From NCBI GenBank assembly GCA_963662705.2, contig OY759767.1, forward strand, positions 5,208,001 to 5,272,000: DNA of 64,000 nucleotides, read 5' to 3'. Of the stretch, positions 61,825 to 64,000 are shown in pieces. The notes below the pieces were generated by a model. The model did no database searches and was not told where the DNA came from. It saw nothing but the letters and a program-made list of their open reading frames with translations. Both the position numbers and the translations under genes were made by a program. The DNA is from JAPPHA01 sp963662705 (GTDB lineage Bacteria > Pseudomonadota > Alphaproteobacteria > Rhodobacterales > Rhodobacteraceae). Each line of letters opens with the position of its first letter. Position 1 is the stretch's first letter.

Positions 61825-63708
61825 ATGCAAACGATCTTTCGCCAATTCGAAAACAGCATCGACCCGTACGGCCCCTACGACGAGAATGACGTGCCGCCCG
61901 CACGCCTATGGCCGTTCCTGCAGTCCTTCCTCAAGCCGTTCCGCTGGGTGCTCGTGGCCTGTGTCTTGCTTACCGCCCTGGTCGGTATCGGCGAAATCCT
62001 GCTCATCTATCTCGCGGGACAGATCGTCGACTTTCTCTCGGGCGCCGAACCCGACGTGTTCTTCGCCACGTACTGGATTCCTGTCCTGGCAATCGCCGCG
62101 TGCCTGGTCCTCGTGTGGCCCGTGGTCGTGCTCCTCCACGCCCTGTTCATGAACCAGACCGTGTTTCCCAATCTTGGGACATTGATTCGCTGGCGGTCGC
62201 ACCGTCACGTCATCCGGCAGTCGGTGGGCTGGTTCGAAAACGACTTCGCCGGCCGGATCACGAATCGGATCATGCAGACGGCTCCGGCGGCCGGGGAAGC
62301 TGTCTACCAGGTGCTCGACGCTGGAACCTATGCCGTGACTTATGTCATTGCAGCCAGTTTTCTCCTGATCGACTCAGACGGGTGGCTGGTATTGCCGCTC
62401 CTGGCCTGGGCAGCATTCTACATCTTGCTCATGATCATGTTCATTCCACGGATCGGGCGCGCGTCACGGGCATTTTCGGACGCCCGTTCGGCGATCACAG
62501 GCCGCATCGTCGACAGTTATACCAACATCGAGTCGGTCAAGCTCTTTGCCCACAGTGGCATTGAAGAAGAATACGCCAGGGAAGTCATCGAAAACTCCCG
62601 CAAGGCGTTCCAGCGGCAGATGCGGCTGATCACGCTGACGCAGACGATGTTGAATGCGCTCAACATGTTCCTGATCGTCTCGGTTGTCGGCCTTACCATC
62701 TATCTCTGGAGTATCGGAAACGCCACTGTCGGCGCGGTTGCAGCATCGGCAGCCCTGACGCTTCGCCTGCACACCATGACCGGGTGGATCATGTGGGCGA
62801 TGTCATCGCTCTTCGAAAACCTCGGTGTCGTGTCGGAGGGAATGATGACGATTGCGCAGCCGATCGACCTGACCGATTCCGAGGATGCCGTCGAACTCGA
62901 CCTCGCGGGAGGCGAAGTTCATTTCGAAAACGTCGTTCATCACTACGGAAAGCTCTACGGCGGGCTTTCGGGCATCACGCTCACCGTGCGGGCGGGAGAA
63001 AAAGTTGGAGTCGTCGGCAGGTCAGGAGCAGGCAAGTCGACGCTCGTCAAGCTTCTGCTCCGTTTTTACGATACCGAGTCCGGTGTCATCTCGATCGACG
63101 GGCAGGACATCTCGCAGCTGTCACAGATGTCCCTGAGATCGCGAATCGGGATGATCACCCAGGACAATTCGCTTCTCCACCGGTCAGTTCGCGACAATAT
63201 CGCCTACGGGCGACCCGATGCCACCGACACCGAGATCCGGGAGGCCGCACGCAAGGCCGAGGCAGACCGTTTCATCGACGGTTTGCGCGATATGGAGGGA
63301 AGGACCGGGTACGATGCTTTCGTCGGCGAACGGGGAGTCAAGCTCTCCGGAGGACAAAGGCAACGCATCGCATTGGCGCGGGTGATCCTCAAGAACGCAC
63401 CGATCCTCGTTCTCGATGAAGCGACATCGGCCCTCGATTCCGAGATCGAGGCCAGCATCCAGGAAACCCTTTACGGAATCATGGAAGGGAAAACGGTGAT
63501 CGCCATTGCCCACCGACTTTCAACCATCGCGCGGATGGACAGGATCGTCGTGCTCGACCGACAGAAGATCGCGGAGGCCGGAACCCATGACGAACTTCTC
63601 GCAAAGGGAAGAATCTACGCCCGATTCTGGAGGAGCCAGTCGGGAGGATTTCTCGGGATCGATCCCGTACCGAAGAAACAGAAACAACCTGTCGGCGCAG
63701 ACACGTGA
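61825..63708 (+). CDS. ABC exporter, fused membrane and ATPase domains
   Basis: A 627-residue half-transporter. Six membrane segments lie at about residues 35-330 (type IV exporter fold). The nucleotide-binding domain follows: Walker A GVVGRSGAGKSTLVKLLLRF, Q-loop MITQDNS, signature KLSGGQRQRIALAR, Walker B ILVLDEATSALD and the H-loop IAHRLST. It resembles the MsbA/multidrug or lipid exporter group; substrate unknown. All catalytic motifs are intact. It converges with xseB. Confidence 0.93.
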   Translation: MQTIFRQFENSIDPYGPYDENDVPPARLWPFLQSFLKPFRWVLVACVLLTALVGIGEILLIYLAGQIVDFLSGAEPDVFFATYWIPVLAIAACLVLVWPVVVLLHALFMNQTVFPNLGTLIRWRSHRHVIRQSVGWFENDFAGRITNRIMQTAPAAGEAVYQVLDAGTYAVTYVIAASFLLIDSDGWLVLPLLAWAAFYILLMIMFIPRIGRASRAFSDARSAITGRIVDSYTNIESVKLFAHSGIEEEYAREVIENSRKAFQRQMRLITLTQTMLNALNMFLIVSVVGLTIYLWSIGNATVGAVAASAALTLRLHTMTGWIMWAMSSLFENLGVVSEGMMTIAQPIDLTDSEDAVELDLAGGEVHFENVVHHYGKLYGGLSGITLTVRAGEKVGVVGRSGAGKSTLVKLLLRFYDTESGVISIDGQDISQLSQMSLRSRIGMITQDNSLLHRSVRDNIAYGRPDATDTEIREAARKAEADRFIDGLRDMEGRTGYDAFVGERGVKLSGGQRQRIALARVILKNAPILVLDEATSALDSEIEASIQETLYGIMEGKTVIAIAHRLSTIARMDRIVVLDRQKIAEAGTHDELLAKGRIYARFWRSQSGGFLGIDPVPKKQKQPVGADT

Positions 63709-63724
63709 TGCGCTTCACGATGCA

Positions 63725-63740
63725 CCGCCGATCCCGGCGG
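63725..63740. terminator. Small hairpin between the ABC transporter and xseB
   Basis: CCGCCG, loop ATCC, CGGCGG: a perfect 6-bp G/C stem between two convergent genes. No T-run follows on either strand, so it is a weak bidirectional terminator candidate. Confidence 0.35.
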
Positions 63741-63802
63741 AGGACCTTCCTGAAATTCCCCGGGCGCTTTACGCCTGCTCCCGTCCGGAAGCGAGCGGTC
63801 CG

Positions 63803-64000
63803 TCAGTCAGGATCGAGCGGTTCCGTGCCGACAGCGCTCCCGTCGTCGCCAAGTGTGATCATTCTGACCTTTTCTTCCGCCGCCTTGAGCTTTTCCTGGC
63901 AATGCGCCTTCAGCTGGGACCCCCGTTCGTACAGCTTGATCGAATCCTCCAGGGCAACCTTTCCCTGTTCAAGCTGCGCGACGACATCCTCCAGTTCGGA
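63803..64000 (-). CDS. xseB: Exodeoxyribonuclease VII small subunit (5' end cut by window edge)
   Basis: The last 65 codons of XseB: SELEDVVAQLEQGKVALEDS, IKLYERGSQLKAHCQEKLKA and AEEKVRMI match the family's helical hairpin closely. The gene enters from beyond the right edge, so the start is not visible. The protein binds the large subunit XseA to degrade single-stranded DNA. A variable acidic tail (TEPLDPD) ends it. Confidence 0.9.
   Translation of the reverse strand, partial: SELEDVVAQLEQGKVALEDSIKLYERGSQLKAHCQEKLKAAEEKVRMITLGDDGSAVGTEPLDPD

Noticed and set aside
1..64000. CRISPR array, tRNA or rRNA genes
   Set aside because: No regularly spaced repeats, no cloverleaf candidates and no rRNA-like sequence were seen.

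Overview
The window is a GC-rich bacterial chromosome segment, most likely from an alphaproteobacterium (a Rhodospirillales-like denitrifier is my best guess). The reasons are the Hsp33 / Nudix CoA-pyrophosphatase / CCA-adding-enzyme gene order, the CbiG-CobJ fusion with CobH/CobL/CobI/CobM naming-type enzymes, expansion of Uma2 proteins, and the codon use. No rRNA, tRNA or CRISPR array was recognised, so the taxonomic placement is inference.

Layout. 0-9 kb is an accessory, mobile-element-rich zone. It holds a truncated Uma2 nuclease gene at the left edge, a decayed tyrosine-recombinase tail and a lone membrane-anchored cytochrome c. An IS607-type element follows (tnpA, tnpB) whose tnpB is split by a 3.9 kb IS21-family element with a clean 8-bp target duplication. 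A HigBA-like toxin-antitoxin pair comes next, with a frameshifted toxin. 8.9-10.7 kb carries a thioredoxin-like protein and a periplasmic PQQ-type sugar dehydrogenase. 10.7-18.1 kb is a cobalamin (corrin ring) operon on the minus strand, cbiX-cobH-cobL-cobI-cbiG/cobJ-cobM, diverging from a DUF1636 gene; cobC and cbiB lie at 20.6-22.6 kb on the plus strand. Between the two is an unusual overlapping pair, a HhH-glycosylase-like protein and a PIN nuclease. 22.7-24.2 kb holds a RES/Xre toxin-antitoxin module and an IS630-like relic.

24.2-31.3 kb is a homogentisate catabolic locus. hmgA, fahA, an MBL-fold protein, a flavin monooxygenase and a small DUF2783 protein run on the minus strand, and diverge from marR-maiA across a perfect 18-bp palindrome. 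The logic is: an aromatic precursor is hydroxylated to homogentisate, cleaved to maleylacetoacetate, isomerised and hydrolysed to fumarate and acetoacetate. 31.4-41.7 kb is a complete respiratory nitrate reductase operon, narK1-narK2-narG-narH-narJ-narI-ppiC.

42.2-47.0 kb has a thiolase, then an adenine deaminase overlapping AMP nucleosidase (AMP to adenine to hypoxanthine salvage). 47.4-51.5 kb has an HU-like protein, a DMT exporter, a second intact Uma2 gene, a small membrane protein and chorismate synthase. 51.7-56.5 kb is an SbcC/SbcD-like (YhaN/YhaO) pair. 58.3-64 kb contains hslO, a Nudix hydrolase, a CCA-adding enzyme, a LysE exporter and an ABC transporter, and ends inside xseB. The points most worth following up are the CobC homologue lacking its PLP lysine, the HhH-GPD/PIN gene pair, the flavin monooxygenase-DUF2783-MBL set in the homogentisate locus, and the nested transposons.
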